Below the pieces are notes generated by a model. It saw only the letters and a list, made by a program, of their open reading frames with translations, ran no database searches and was not told where the DNA came from. From Betaproteobacteria bacterium (GTDB lineage: Bacteria > Pseudomonadota > Gammaproteobacteria > Burkholderiales > SG8-39): a stretch of 37,554 nt of DNA. The stretch is from NCBI GenBank assembly GCA_022340285.1, contig JAJDOG010000101.1, positions 1 through 37,554 of the forward strand, given 5' to 3'. The position numbers were made by a program, and so were the translations under genes. Positions 1 through 6,237 of the stretch are shown piece after piece; position 1 is the stretch's first letter, and every line of letters begins with the position of its first letter.

Positions 1-137
1 ACGCAATCGTGGAGGCGGCGACGACGCCGAACCCGCGACTGCGCTACTTGGTCAAGGCGTCGTCGACGCCGCTGCCGTTCGAGCCGATTGTCATGGAGAA
101 GGAACGATTTGACGAGGGTCGACGGTCCGTGGGCTAA
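1..137 (+). CDS. C-terminal end of a probable short-chain dehydrogenase (5' partial)
   Basis: An open frame enters from the left edge (codons in phase with position 3) and ends at TAA 135-137. The visible tail contains AIVEAATTPNPRLRYLV, which resembles the extreme C-terminus of classical short-chain dehydrogenases, where an AIVxAA helix is followed by PRLRYxVG. Codon third positions are strongly GC, as in the confident genes of this window, so the frame is likely coding. No catalytic part is visible because the gene begins upstream. A DUF4242 remnant starts directly at its stop with no room for a start or ribosome site, so the 3' end of this gene may itself be a deletion junction. The family assignment rests on about 20 residues and is tentative. 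Confidence 0.42.
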   Translation, partial: AIVEAATTPNPRLRYLVKASSTPLPFEPIVMEKERFDEGRRSVG

Positions 138-300
138 TCGGATCCAGTGGGTTCAGAGCTTCGTGACCGACAACAAGATCCACTGCGAATACATCGCACC
201 CGACGAGGAGGCAGTGAAGCAGCACGCACAGAAAGGGGGGGTTCCCGCCAACTCGGTAGCCCGGGTGCGCTCGGTGATCGATCCGACTACCGCGGAATAG
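133..300 (+). pseudogene. DUF4242-family protein, N-terminal half missing
   Basis: The frame reads IQWVQSFVTDNKIHCEYIAP, then EEAVKQHAQKGGVPAN and IDPTTAE to the stop at 298-300. This is the C-terminal 55 or so residues of the small DUF4242 ferredoxin-like proteins (usually about 90 residues, including the nickel-binding SCO4226 type). Members of the family normally have about 35 residues before the W-V-x-S-x-V strand. Here the frame upstream of position 133 runs into unrelated sequence out of phase with the preceding dehydrogenase tail, and only a TTG at 88 could start it. I infer a deletion that removed the gene's start together with the intergenic space. An attC site follows 26 bp after the stop, so this was probably the gene of an integron cassette. 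Confidence 0.6.
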
Positions 301-326
301 TAGCGTTGGTCAGTATCCACAAGGAC

Positions 327-407
327 GCCGAACCATCGGATGCAGCGGACCGTTTCGAAGCGGGCATTCGCCCGCTTCTTCGCGGCCGCTGATCGCGAGC
401 GTTAGGC
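327..407 (+). repeat. attC integron recombination site (81 bp)
   Basis: The outer boxes are GCCGAAC (327-333) and GTTAGGC (401-407). The 5' arm ends in ATGCAGCGGAC and the 3' arm, read as reverse complement, in GATCAGCGGCC, so the arms pair around CAGCGG with one unpaired G on the 5' side. This is the extrahelical base typical of attC sites. The centre is a strong hairpin, GAAGCGGGC (357-365) pairing with GCCCGCTTC (370-378). Length and layout fit attC, the folded single-strand substrate of integron integrases. It closes the cassette holding the DUF4242 remnant and opens the one with the small membrane protein at 437. Confidence 0.75.
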
Positions 408-436
408 GCCAAGTCTCACAAGAGATACGCTTGGGT

Positions 437-790
437 ATGGCCCTGATGATTCTCGGAGCCCTTGCATATTGTGCGATTGCCGTATGGTTAATCGTGCTAA
501 GTGCGAGGCGCAGTAAGCCCGGATTGGTCCGTACTGGTGTTGCGGTGACGACATTTTCAATATTCTTTTCAATAAGTTTTCTGGTCGACCATGGCGTGAT
601 ACCCGTGCCTGCGCTAGTAGTTACGGTCTGGTGTGTGACCGGTGACTGCACGAAGATGTATGGCAATTGGGGTGGCCTAACCTGGGGCGTCTTGCCTATG
701 CTGATCCAATGGATCTTGTTGCTGATAACTTTCTTGGTAATCCATAAATTGGCCGAGGTATTGCGAAGGAAATCGAGAAATGGGGCCTAA
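437..790 (+). CDS. small integral membrane protein of a cassette, unknown function
   Basis: The 117-residue protein is strongly hydrophobic. Membrane segments lie near residues 2-22 (LMILGALAYCAIAVWLIVL), 33-55 (FSIFFSISFLV), 58-70 and 85-108 (LIQWILLLITFLVIH). The C-terminus is basic (RRKSRN). No family is recognised. The ATG at 437 is chosen; a TTG at 431 is in frame. There is no good ribosome-binding site, as is common for cassette genes that start just inside the 5' attC (the attC ends at 407). The TAA stop (788-790) is embedded in a GCCTAAC box at 785-791, a frequent arrangement in integron cassettes. Base composition is clearly more AT-rich than the neighbours, with runs such as ATTTTCAATATTCTTTTC, which suggests foreign origin. 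Confidence 0.72.
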   Translation: MALMILGALAYCAIAVWLIVLSARRSKPGLVRTGVAVTTFSIFFSISFLVDHGVIPVPALVVTVWCVTGDCTKMYGNWGGLTWGVLPMLIQWILLLITFLVIHKLAEVLRRKSRNGA

Positions 791-808
791 CGTTGGCTCG
801 ACGAGCGG
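785..808 (+). repeat. partial attC-like 5' arm
   Basis: The box GCCTAAC (785-791) overlaps the stop of the preceding gene and is followed by GGCTCGACGAGCGG, the spacing and sequence type of an attC 5' arm. A clean GTTRRRY partner is not found before the next complete attC begins at 842. This is either a decayed site of about 57 bp or the leftover arm of an attC disrupted when two cassettes fused. Confidence 0.35.
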
Positions 809-841
809 ATCGTGTTTCGTGCACATCAGGAAGCGTCTGTC

Positions 842-943
842 GCCTAACCACGCGCTCGAGCCGACCGCCGCCAGCGGGCGTCGCCGGCTTGCGGTTCCCT
901 CGTCGCTGCGCGCCTCGGCGGCGGCTCAGCGCGAGCGTTGGGC
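842..943 (+). repeat. attC integron recombination site (102 bp)
   Basis: The outer boxes are GCCTAAC (842-848) and GTTGGGC (937-943). The 5' arm GCGCTCGAGCCGACCGCC pairs with the reverse complement of the 3' arm, GCGCTGAGCCGCCGCC. One extra C in the 5' arm stays unpaired, which is the orientation-determining bulge of attC sites. The 50-bp centre is GC-rich and self-complementary in parts. Twenty bases of its 5' arm recur exactly in the shorter site at 12616, so both belong to one attC family. Confidence 0.8.
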
Positions 944-951
944 CCGGGTCT

Positions 952-1263
952 ATGATGAGCGCGTGGTTCTATAAGCATCTCGGTGACGCAATGATGGCCT
1001 TCGAACCTTTGGGCCACATCGAGGCTCTGTTTGAATCGGCGTACCGGGGTGCTGCGCGCCCGAAGGATGTAGCGGTGTTCGTTCGGCACGACTCGGAGGG
1101 TCATCTCCATTGCCAAGTCGAGGTGTACTTTTCTCCGGCTTCGGCCCTTCTTGCGAAGGAGGTAGATGCCGCCCCCTGCGAAAAGCCCTCGATAAACGGC
1201 CTAGGTTTGCTGATCGGCTCACAAGATTCGTGGTCGGTGCTGTTTCCGGAGGACGACGCTTGA
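952..1263 (+). CDS. hypothetical cassette protein, 103 residues
   Basis: The frame starts at ATG 952 (a second ATG follows directly), 9 bp after the end of an attC site. It ends at TGA 1261-1263, about 50 bp before the next attC, so it fills one cassette. The product is soluble and slightly acidic, with segments DVAVFVRHDSEGHLHCQVEVYF and GLGLLIGSQDSWSVLFPED. These alternate like beta strands and may form a small alpha/beta fold. I do not recognise a family, and no signal peptide or membrane segment is present. The position between two well-formed attC sites is the main argument that it is a real gene. Confidence 0.6.
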   Translation: MMSAWFYKHLGDAMMAFEPLGHIEALFESAYRGAARPKDVAVFVRHDSEGHLHCQVEVYFSPASALLAKEVDAAPCEKPSINGLGLLIGSQDSWSVLFPEDDA

Positions 1264-1312
1264 TGGCCACCTCGCTGGGACCTCACGTTCATTCTTGCTC
1301 GCGGATCTCGTG

Positions 1313-1432
1313 GTCCAACCACACGTTCGATCGGACGCGCCGTCAGCGGGATCCTTTTGGTGTGGGCACGCCTTCGCGGTCGTGCGGTCTCGCGGCGCGT
1401 CACGAGCACGCCGCTCAACGCAGGCGTTGGGC
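1313..1432 (+). repeat. attC integron recombination site (120 bp)
   Basis: The outer boxes are GTCCAAC (1313-1319) and GTTGGGC (1426-1432). The 5' arm ACGTTCGATCGGAC pairs with the reverse complement of the 3' arm, GCGTTGAGCGGC, leaving one extra C unpaired. The 3' end, CCGCTCAACGCAGGCGTTGGGC without its first two bases, is close to the classical ending of attC sites in chromosomal integrons (GCTCAA..CGTTRGGC). The long variable centre is GC-rich. The next gene starts 13 bp downstream. Confidence 0.8.
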
Positions 1433-1444
1433 GTGACTTCGGAC

Positions 1445-2164
1445 ATGGCGACGTTCGTTCTGATCCACGGCGCATGGCACGGCGGGTATGCATGGCGGCA
1501 TGTGGCGCCGATGCTGAGGAAGCGTGGGCACGAGGTGTTTACGCCATCGCTGACGGGGCTGGGGGATCGGGCGCATCTGTCGAGCAGGGAGATCGATCTC
1601 GATACGCATATCCAAGACGTGGTGTCGCTGCTAGAGATGGAAGACCTCCATGAGGTAATCCTTCTCGGGCACAGCTACGGGGGCATGGTGATCACCGGCG
1701 CGGCGGACCGCGTGCCGCAGCGGATCCGACGGCTCATCTACTTCGATGCCTTCGTCGGCGAGAACGGTAAGTCCTGCATGGACTACGTCGCCGCGGCCGT
1801 CCCCGAGCGCGTGAATGGGTTCCGGGAGCAGGCCAAGGAAAGTGGGTTCGTCCCACCGCCGCCGGCCGCTCTGTGGGGCCATACCGATCCGGCGCTGATC
1901 GGGTGGTTGAAGCCCCGTGAAGTGCCACATCCCTTCGCGTCGCAGACGCAGCCCCTGCGCCTGAACAACGAGGAGGCGCTTAAGCGCATCCCCAAGACCT
2001 TCGTGCACTGCACCTCGCCCGGAACCGGCTCGTTTGACCAGTTCGCGGCGAAGTATCGCAACGCGCCCGGCTGGCGCTTCTTCGAGGTGAAGAGCGGGCA
2101 CGATGCGATGCTGCTCAAGCCGCGCGAAGTCGCCGAGGTATTGCTCGAAAACGTGGAGGAGTGA
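1445..2164 (+). CDS. alpha/beta hydrolase, methylesterase/hydroxynitrile-lyase-like
   Basis: This is a 239-residue alpha/beta-fold hydrolase of the short, lid-poor type related to plant methylesterases, hydroxynitrile lyases and bacterial EstP/SalR-like esterases. The oxyanion segment LIHGAWHGG is at residues 6-14. The nucleophile elbow GHSYGG is near residue 79, with the serine as nucleophile. The family-typical LIYFDAFVG follows, and the catalytic histidine lies in KSGHDAMLLKPREVA near the C-terminus. The length is normal and the gene looks intact. The substrate cannot be told from sequence; small carboxylic esters are likely. ATG 1445 is preferred over the long upstream extension because the HGAWHGG strand should start within ten residues of the N-terminus and the attC ends at 1432. 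There is no clear ribosome site. Confidence 0.85.
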   Translation: MATFVLIHGAWHGGYAWRHVAPMLRKRGHEVFTPSLTGLGDRAHLSSREIDLDTHIQDVVSLLEMEDLHEVILLGHSYGGMVITGAADRVPQRIRRLIYFDAFVGENGKSCMDYVAAAVPERVNGFREQAKESGFVPPPPAALWGHTDPALIGWLKPREVPHPFASQTQPLRLNNEEALKRIPKTFVHCTSPGTGSFDQFAAKYRNAPGWRFFEVKSGHDAMLLKPREVAEVLLENVEE

Positions 2165-2250
2165 AGATTTCGAGCTGTCTACGGTGATAGTTGGGCGTCA
2201 GTAGATATGGCAGTAGTTGCTATTCGCGAAACTCGACAAAGGAGGCTCCG

Positions 2251-2573
2251 ATGGCAAACACAGATCAACCGCCGGGCCGAATTTCTTCTTGTTCAGTGAT
2301 CCCGAGCAGAGCGAAAAGGCGCTCCTAAAGGCGGGCTTTGCCTCTCCGTTCTGTCGTCAAGTGCCCCAGGTATGGCGTGTTTCGGACCCGAACGAGGTCT
2401 TCGAAGCGGTAACCGAAGGAACTGTACGCGCGGCGGCAACGCTTCGCGCACAGAGCCCGGGCGCGAGAGAGGCAATCAAAGCAGCCTTGCGGGAGACGGT
2501 GATGGAATACAAGCGCGGCGAATATTACGAGATGCCGACTCCCGCAGTACTCGCCACGGCAGTCAAACCATGA
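2251..2573 (+). pseudogene. SAM-dependent methyltransferase with internal deletion
   Basis: A good ribosome site (AAAGGAGG) and ATG 2251 begin MANTDQPPGR, then the frame is lost. In another phase, from about 2275, the sequence reads GPNFFLFSDPEQSEKALLKAGF, then QVPQVWRVSDP and AVLATAVKP to TGA 2571-2573. That part resembles the C-terminal third of class I methyltransferases with a PxxxWxxxDP segment (usually about 270 residues). The SAM-binding motif I (DVGCGTG type) and the catalytic core are absent. The simplest reading is a deletion of roughly 500 bp joining the first eight or so codons to the last 95 out of frame. The sequence right after the stop is an attC, so this is a broken cassette gene. 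An ORF from TTG 2217 covers the tail but has no N-terminal logic. Confidence 0.65.
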
Positions 2574-2580
2574 CGCTGAT

Positions 2581-2643
2581 GCCCAACCATCCGTTGCAGC
2601 GGAGGCGCCGCAAGCGGCGCGCCGCTGAAGGCGAGCGTTAGCA
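2581..2643 (+). repeat. attC integron recombination site (63 bp)
   Basis: The outer boxes are GCCCAAC (2581-2587) and GTTAGCA (2637-2643; the last two bases deviate from the GTTRRRY consensus). The arm CCGTTGCAGCGG pairs with the reverse complement of the 3' arm, GCCTTCAGCGGC, with one unpaired G. The short centre GGCGCCGCAAGCGGCGCGCC folds on itself. It lies 8 bp after the stop of the broken methyltransferase and is the last well-formed attC before a 5-kb stretch without one. Confidence 0.75.
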
Positions 2644-2757
2644 GGCCGCGCACGCCGCGCACGGCATCATCCGGCCGCGGAAAGCGCCCCTCCTGCGCAC
2701 CCCCTCAGCGGCGACGATCGGGGCGATTCTGGTGGTAAAGTCAGGCATTCGTTACCG

Positions 2758-4404
2758 ATGGCACACACCGACGCAGTCGATCAGGGCCGGTCGGCATTTG
2801 CCCGGCGGCAATGGCGGACAGCCTACGCGCGGCTATCCGCCGCCGACCGTGACGCGTCGCTCGATCCCACGGACCTCGAACGCCTGGCCACGGCCGCCTA
2901 CTTGGTGGGCCAGGATGACCATGCGGTCACGCTCTGGGCGCGCGTCCATCACGATTGGATTGACCGCAGCGACCTAGAGCGCGCCGTCTACTGGGGCTAC
3001 TGGCTGAGCATTGTTCAACTCGTGCGCGGCGAGCCGGCCCAAGCCACCGGCTGGCTGGCGCGGGCGCGGCGCCTAGACAGCGCGCGGCACGAGGTGAGCG
3101 CCGTGCAGGGGTACGGCGAGGTCGTCGGCGGCCTGCTGGCGATGGGTTCGGGCGATCTCGCTGGCGCCGCCGCGCGCTTCGCCGCCGCAGTCGTGCTCGC
3201 CGAGCGGTTCGATGATTCCGATCTGCTCGCGCTCGGCCTGCTCGGCCAGGGCCAGGCCCTGATCATGCAACACGAGCTTGCCGAGGGCACCGCCCGGCTG
3301 GACGAGGCGATGCTCGGGATCACGGCGGGCAAGGTCTCGCCGGTGCTGGCAGGAATCGTCTATTGCGCAGTCATCCTGACCTGCCAGCGTACCTTCGATC
3401 TGGCTCGAGCACACGAATGGACGCGGCAACTTGACGTTTGGTGTGCCGCGCAGCCGGATCTCACGCCGTTTCGCGGCGAGTGTCTGGTCCACCGTTCCCA
3501 AGTCTTGCAGGCGCGCGGCGACTGGTCCGGCGCCCTCGATGAGGCCGCCAAGGCACGCGACCATCTGGCGGCACGCTCCGAGGTCGTGGTCGGGCGGGCC
3601 TGTTATCAGCAGGGCGAACTGCATCGCCTGCGTGGCGAATTCGACGCCGCTGAGCAGATGTTCCGCGACGCCGACCGCTACGGTTGCGAACCCCAACCCG
3701 GTATCTCGCTTCTGCGCCTTGCCACGGGTGAGGTCGACGGCGCCGCAGCGGCGATCCGCCGCGCCGTCGACGCTGCCGTCGACGTGCCCGGCCCTACGGG
3801 CGGGCTGTCACGTCCTCGGCTGCTTGGCCCGCTGATCGAGATTCTGCTCGCACTGGGTGACGCCACGGGCGCGCGCAAGGCCGCCGATGAGCTTGCCGCA
3901 ATCTCGGCGAAACTGAACACGCCTTATCTGGCAGCGGCGTCCGCGCACAGCAGCGGCGCCGTGCTTCTCGCGGAAGGCGAGACGCAGGCCGCACAGGCGT
4001 GCCTGCGCGAAGCATGGATGCTGTGGCAGCAACTTGAAATGCCCTATGAATCCGCGTGCGTGCGTGTCCTGCTCGGCCAGGTTTGTCGCCGGCTCGATGA
4101 TCGCGAAACCGCGCGCATGCATTTTGATGCCGCGCGCGCCGTGTTCCAACGGCTCGACGCCGCGCCGGCGCTTGCCCAGCTGGAACGATTGGCGTCGGAC
4201 GCCGAATCCGACGGCGCGCTTACCCAGCGCGAGCGCGAAGTGCTCGCCCTGGTCGCCGCGGGACAATCCAATCGCCGGATCGCCGCCGCGCTCGCCATCA
4301 GCGAGCACACAGTGGCGCGCCACTTGAGCAACATCTTTGACAAGCTCGGCGTCAACTCACGTACCGCGGCCACCACCTACGCCCATACCCACAAGCTCAT
4401 CTGA
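2758..4404 (+). CDS. LuxR-family transcriptional regulator with TPR-like N-terminal region
   Basis: This is a 548-residue regulator. Residues 1 to about 480 are helical, alanine-rich and built from TPR-like repeats, for example [17 protein letters not shown] and [17 protein letters not shown]. There is no P-loop, so it is not a MalT/LAL-type ATPase. Residues about 487-548 form a LuxR/GerE helix-turn-helix: [22 protein letters not shown], written here in two halves as [15 protein letters not shown] and [20 protein letters not shown], then [10 protein letters not shown]. The helical part probably senses a protein or ligand. A methyltransferase gene 122 bp downstream on the same strand, with a perfect palindrome between them, is the likely target. 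ATG 2758 is the first start in a 115-bp leader after an attC. The gene looks complete. Confidence 0.85.
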   Translation: MAHTDAVDQGRSAFARRQWRTAYARLSAADRDASLDPTDLERLATAAYLVGQDDHAVTLWARVHHDWIDRSDLERAVYWGYWLSIVQLVRGEPAQATGWLARARRLDSARHEVSAVQGYGEVVGGLLAMGSGDLAGAAARFAAAVVLAERFDDSDLLALGLLGQGQALIMQHELAEGTARLDEAMLGITAGKVSPVLAGIVYCAVILTCQRTFDLARAHEWTRQLDVWCAAQPDLTPFRGECLVHRSQVLQARGDWSGALDEAAKARDHLAARSEVVVGRACYQQGELHRLRGEFDAAEQMFRDADRYGCEPQPGISLLRLATGEVDGAAAAIRRAVDAAVDVPGPTGGLSRPRLLGPLIEILLALGDATGARKAADELAAISAKLNTPYLAAASAHSSGAVLLAEGETQAAQACLREAWMLWQQLEMPYESACVRVLLGQVCRRLDDRETARMHFDAARAVFQRLDAAPALAQLERLASDAESDGALTQREREVLALVAAGQSNRRIAAALAISEHTVARHLSNIFDKLGVNSRTAATTYAHTHKLI

Positions 4405-4412
4405 ATCCCGCC

Positions 4413-4466
4413 ATGGTCAATTCTGACCATATGCCCATCGCCACGGCATGCCGATTTCTGGCGATG
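4413..4466 (+). promoter_or_regulatory. candidate operator/leader with two inverted repeats before the methyltransferase gene
   Basis: ATGGTCA (4413-4419) and TGACCAT (4424-4430) form a perfect 7-bp inverted repeat around ATTC. CATCGCC (4436-4442) and GGCGATG (4460-4466) form a second one with a 17-base loop. The first begins 8 bp after the stop of the LuxR-type regulator and lies about 100 bp upstream of the methyltransferase start. A dimeric LuxR-family protein would suit such a dyad (inference). No confident -35/-10 pair is visible, and there is no T-run to make the dyads a terminator. Confidence 0.5.
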
Positions 4467-4526
4467 CGCGCCCGGCGCCCGCTCGCCTAGGCTGGTGGAC
4501 GTCCCAATCAGGCAAGGAGGAGACAG

Positions 4527-5345
4527 ATGAATGCACCATACACACAGGCCAATGCACAGCCTTATTCGAAATCCCCACCCGAGAACTACCAGCGCTATTT
4601 CGTCCCGGCCATCGGCGGACCCGTAGCGGAAGACCTGATCGAAGCCGCTGGACTGCAGCCCGGCGAGCGAGTGCTCGATGTTGCCTGCGGCACGGGCGTC
4701 GTCACCCGGCTCGCGGCCGAACACGTCGGGCCCTCGGGCATGGTGGCCGGCCTGGACGTGCACCCGGGCATGCTGACGGTCGCCCGGGCGTCGACACCCT
4801 CTGGAATTTCCATCAACTGGTACGAGGCGAGCGCGGAAGCAATGCCCCTGCCGGACGGCTCGTTCGATGTGGTGCTGTGTCAGATGGGCCTGCAGTTCAT
4901 GCCCAACAAACCAGCGGCGTTGCGCGAGATGCGGCGCGTGCTGGATCGCGGAGGTCGCATCTATGTCAACGTGCCGGGCCCGAAGCCGTCGCTCTTCGGC
5001 ATCATGACCGAGGCATTGGCGCGGCACATCGGCCCGCAGGCGGCCGCGTTCGGTGACCTCGTGTTTTCGCTGCACGACGTCGCCGACATGACGAAGCTTC
5101 TGCGCGACGCGGGCTTTCGCGAGGTCGACGTGCAGGCCAGACCCAAGCCGCTGCGACTGCCGGCCCCGGTCGATTTTCTCTGGCAGTACCTGTACAGCAC
5201 CCCACTGGCCGAGCCGGTCTCCAAAGCCAGCGCGGAGCGGCGCATGGCGCTCGAACGGGAGGTGTGCAGCCGATGGCAGCCCCTCGTCACCGACAGTGGT
5301 TTGCCCTTGCAGGTAGGCATGACGACGGTCGCGGCCCGGAAGTAG
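4527..5345 (+). CDS. class I SAM-dependent methyltransferase (UbiE-like)
   Basis: This 272-residue methyltransferase has motif I VLDVACGTG at residues 49-57. The acidic loop GLDVHPGML follows, then motif II SFDVVLCQMGLQFM and motif III LDRGGRIYVNVPG. The layout is that of the Methyltransf_11/25 families that include UbiE-type enzymes; the acceptor is unknown. GGAGGAG lies 8 bp before ATG 4527. It is complete and follows a TPR-LuxR regulator that probably controls it through the dyads in the 122-bp gap. The C-terminal region (residues 190-265) is helical and may bind the acceptor. It is not part of a visible quinone-biosynthesis cluster, so a small-molecule or natural-product role is as likely. 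Confidence 0.85.
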   Translation: MNAPYTQANAQPYSKSPPENYQRYFVPAIGGPVAEDLIEAAGLQPGERVLDVACGTGVVTRLAAEHVGPSGMVAGLDVHPGMLTVARASTPSGISINWYEASAEAMPLPDGSFDVVLCQMGLQFMPNKPAALREMRRVLDRGGRIYVNVPGPKPSLFGIMTEALARHIGPQAAAFGDLVFSLHDVADMTKLLRDAGFREVDVQARPKPLRLPAPVDFLWQYLYSTPLAEPVSKASAERRMALEREVCSRWQPLVTDSGLPLQVGMTTVAARK

Positions 5346-5401
5346 GCGACGGGCCCGAGGCTCCGGGCGCCCCGGCGGGACGTGCTTGCGGCAGACGGTC
5401 G

Positions 5402-5611
5402 GCCACGATCATCCTAGTTGCATGGGTCTCTTGGGGGATTGTTGGCCGCCCGCTGCTGATGCACTGTTGGGCGACACAAAGGGTAGGGGCCGTGTTCTCG
5501 GAAATGCCGCTGCCTCGCCAGGTGCTACCAGTCGCCTCGGGTGTCATAGTCGCCGTCGGCGCAAACCTTGTAACCATTTGCCACGGCCACCGGCTTGCTA
5601 ATGCCCAGTGA
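5402..5611 (+). pseudogene. possible 5'-truncated small membrane protein
   Basis: An open frame reads ATIILVAWVSWGIVGRPLL, then VLPVASGVIVAVGANLV, and ends at TGA 5609-5611. It thus contains two membrane-like segments with reasonable codon usage. No ATG, GTG or TTG lies just upstream of the first segment; the first in-frame ATG is at 5459, inside it. The stop overlaps the start of the next gene (ATG 5601) by 11 bp, as in coupled gene pairs. Either a 5' part has been lost or this is not coding. The 255-bp gap 5346-5600 shows no other content; a GTTGGGC at 5466 has no partner arm. Confidence 0.3.
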
Positions 5612-6131
5612 CAATCCCATTCCGCCCGACCCCGCGGTCGGGCCGAAGGGCTTCCGACCGGCGCAGATGTCGCCGCTGGTACTGACGCTGACACTTCTTC
5701 TTCTGGCGCTCCCACTCGCATTCCTCGTCGGTGCACTGTTCGGGAGGCGGCTGCTCGCCGCTCCAGCCGTGTTCCTGATCGCCACATACGCCTGGGTGTG
5801 GCTCCGGTTTCGGCCGAGCCAGTTCATCGTGCATCGGGGAGGACTCCAGGTGATCTGGCCGCTCAAGCGCCGCGACATTCCCCGAGGGGACATTTCGAAT
5901 GTGCGAGTTGTCGACAGACAAGAGCTGAAAAGGGAGATCGGGTGGGGCATGCGAGTCGGTGCCGGCGGACTTTGGGGCGGGTTCGGATGGCTTTGGACGA
6001 AGCGGCGTGGCGTAGTCCAGATGTATGTCACGCGTACTGATCGTTTCGTGTGGATCGAGCGCGCTAGCGGTAGGCCGTGGCTGATCACGCCTGAGCAGCC
6101 GGAGGCATTTGTTCGTGCGCTGTCGCGGTGA
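5601..6131 (+). CDS. membrane protein with PH-like domain
   Basis: The protein has 176 residues. Two adjacent membrane segments lie at about residues 28-50 (LVLTLTLLLLALPLAFLVGAL) and 52-70. A soluble domain with the pattern FIVHRGGLQVIWPLKRRDIPRGDI follows, then VVQMYVTRTDRFVWIE and ITPEQPEAFVRAL. This arrangement matches bacterial PH-domain membrane proteins, in which the C-terminal strand-rich domain faces the cytoplasm and ends with an xxPEExxxFxxxL helix. ATG 5601 is the only start ahead of the first membrane segment that leaves a normal tail. Function is unknown in most such proteins. It is tightly linked upstream to a possible membrane-protein remnant and lies 106 bp before the next gene. 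Confidence 0.7.
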   Translation: MPSDNPIPPDPAVGPKGFRPAQMSPLVLTLTLLLLALPLAFLVGALFGRRLLAAPAVFLIATYAWVWLRFRPSQFIVHRGGLQVIWPLKRRDIPRGDISNVRVVDRQELKREIGWGMRVGAGGLWGGFGWLWTKRRGVVQMYVTRTDRFVWIERASGRPWLITPEQPEAFVRALSR

Positions 6132-6237
6132 TGGGCGGGAAAGCGATCAGTTTGATGCACGCTCTTTTTTGCGGAGCCGCGATACATGTGTAATCCTTGG
6201 TGAGGAGCCGCTCCTCCTTCGTGCCTCTAACCAAGCC

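Noticed and set aside
2165-2196. GTTGGGC box at 2190 after the esterase gene
   Set aside because: The bases before it do not form an L arm and no RYYYAAC partner pairs with it; too weak to call attC.
5466-5472. GTTGGGC box in the 5346-5600 gap
   Set aside because: No matching 5' arm; the surrounding frame may be part of a membrane-protein remnant.
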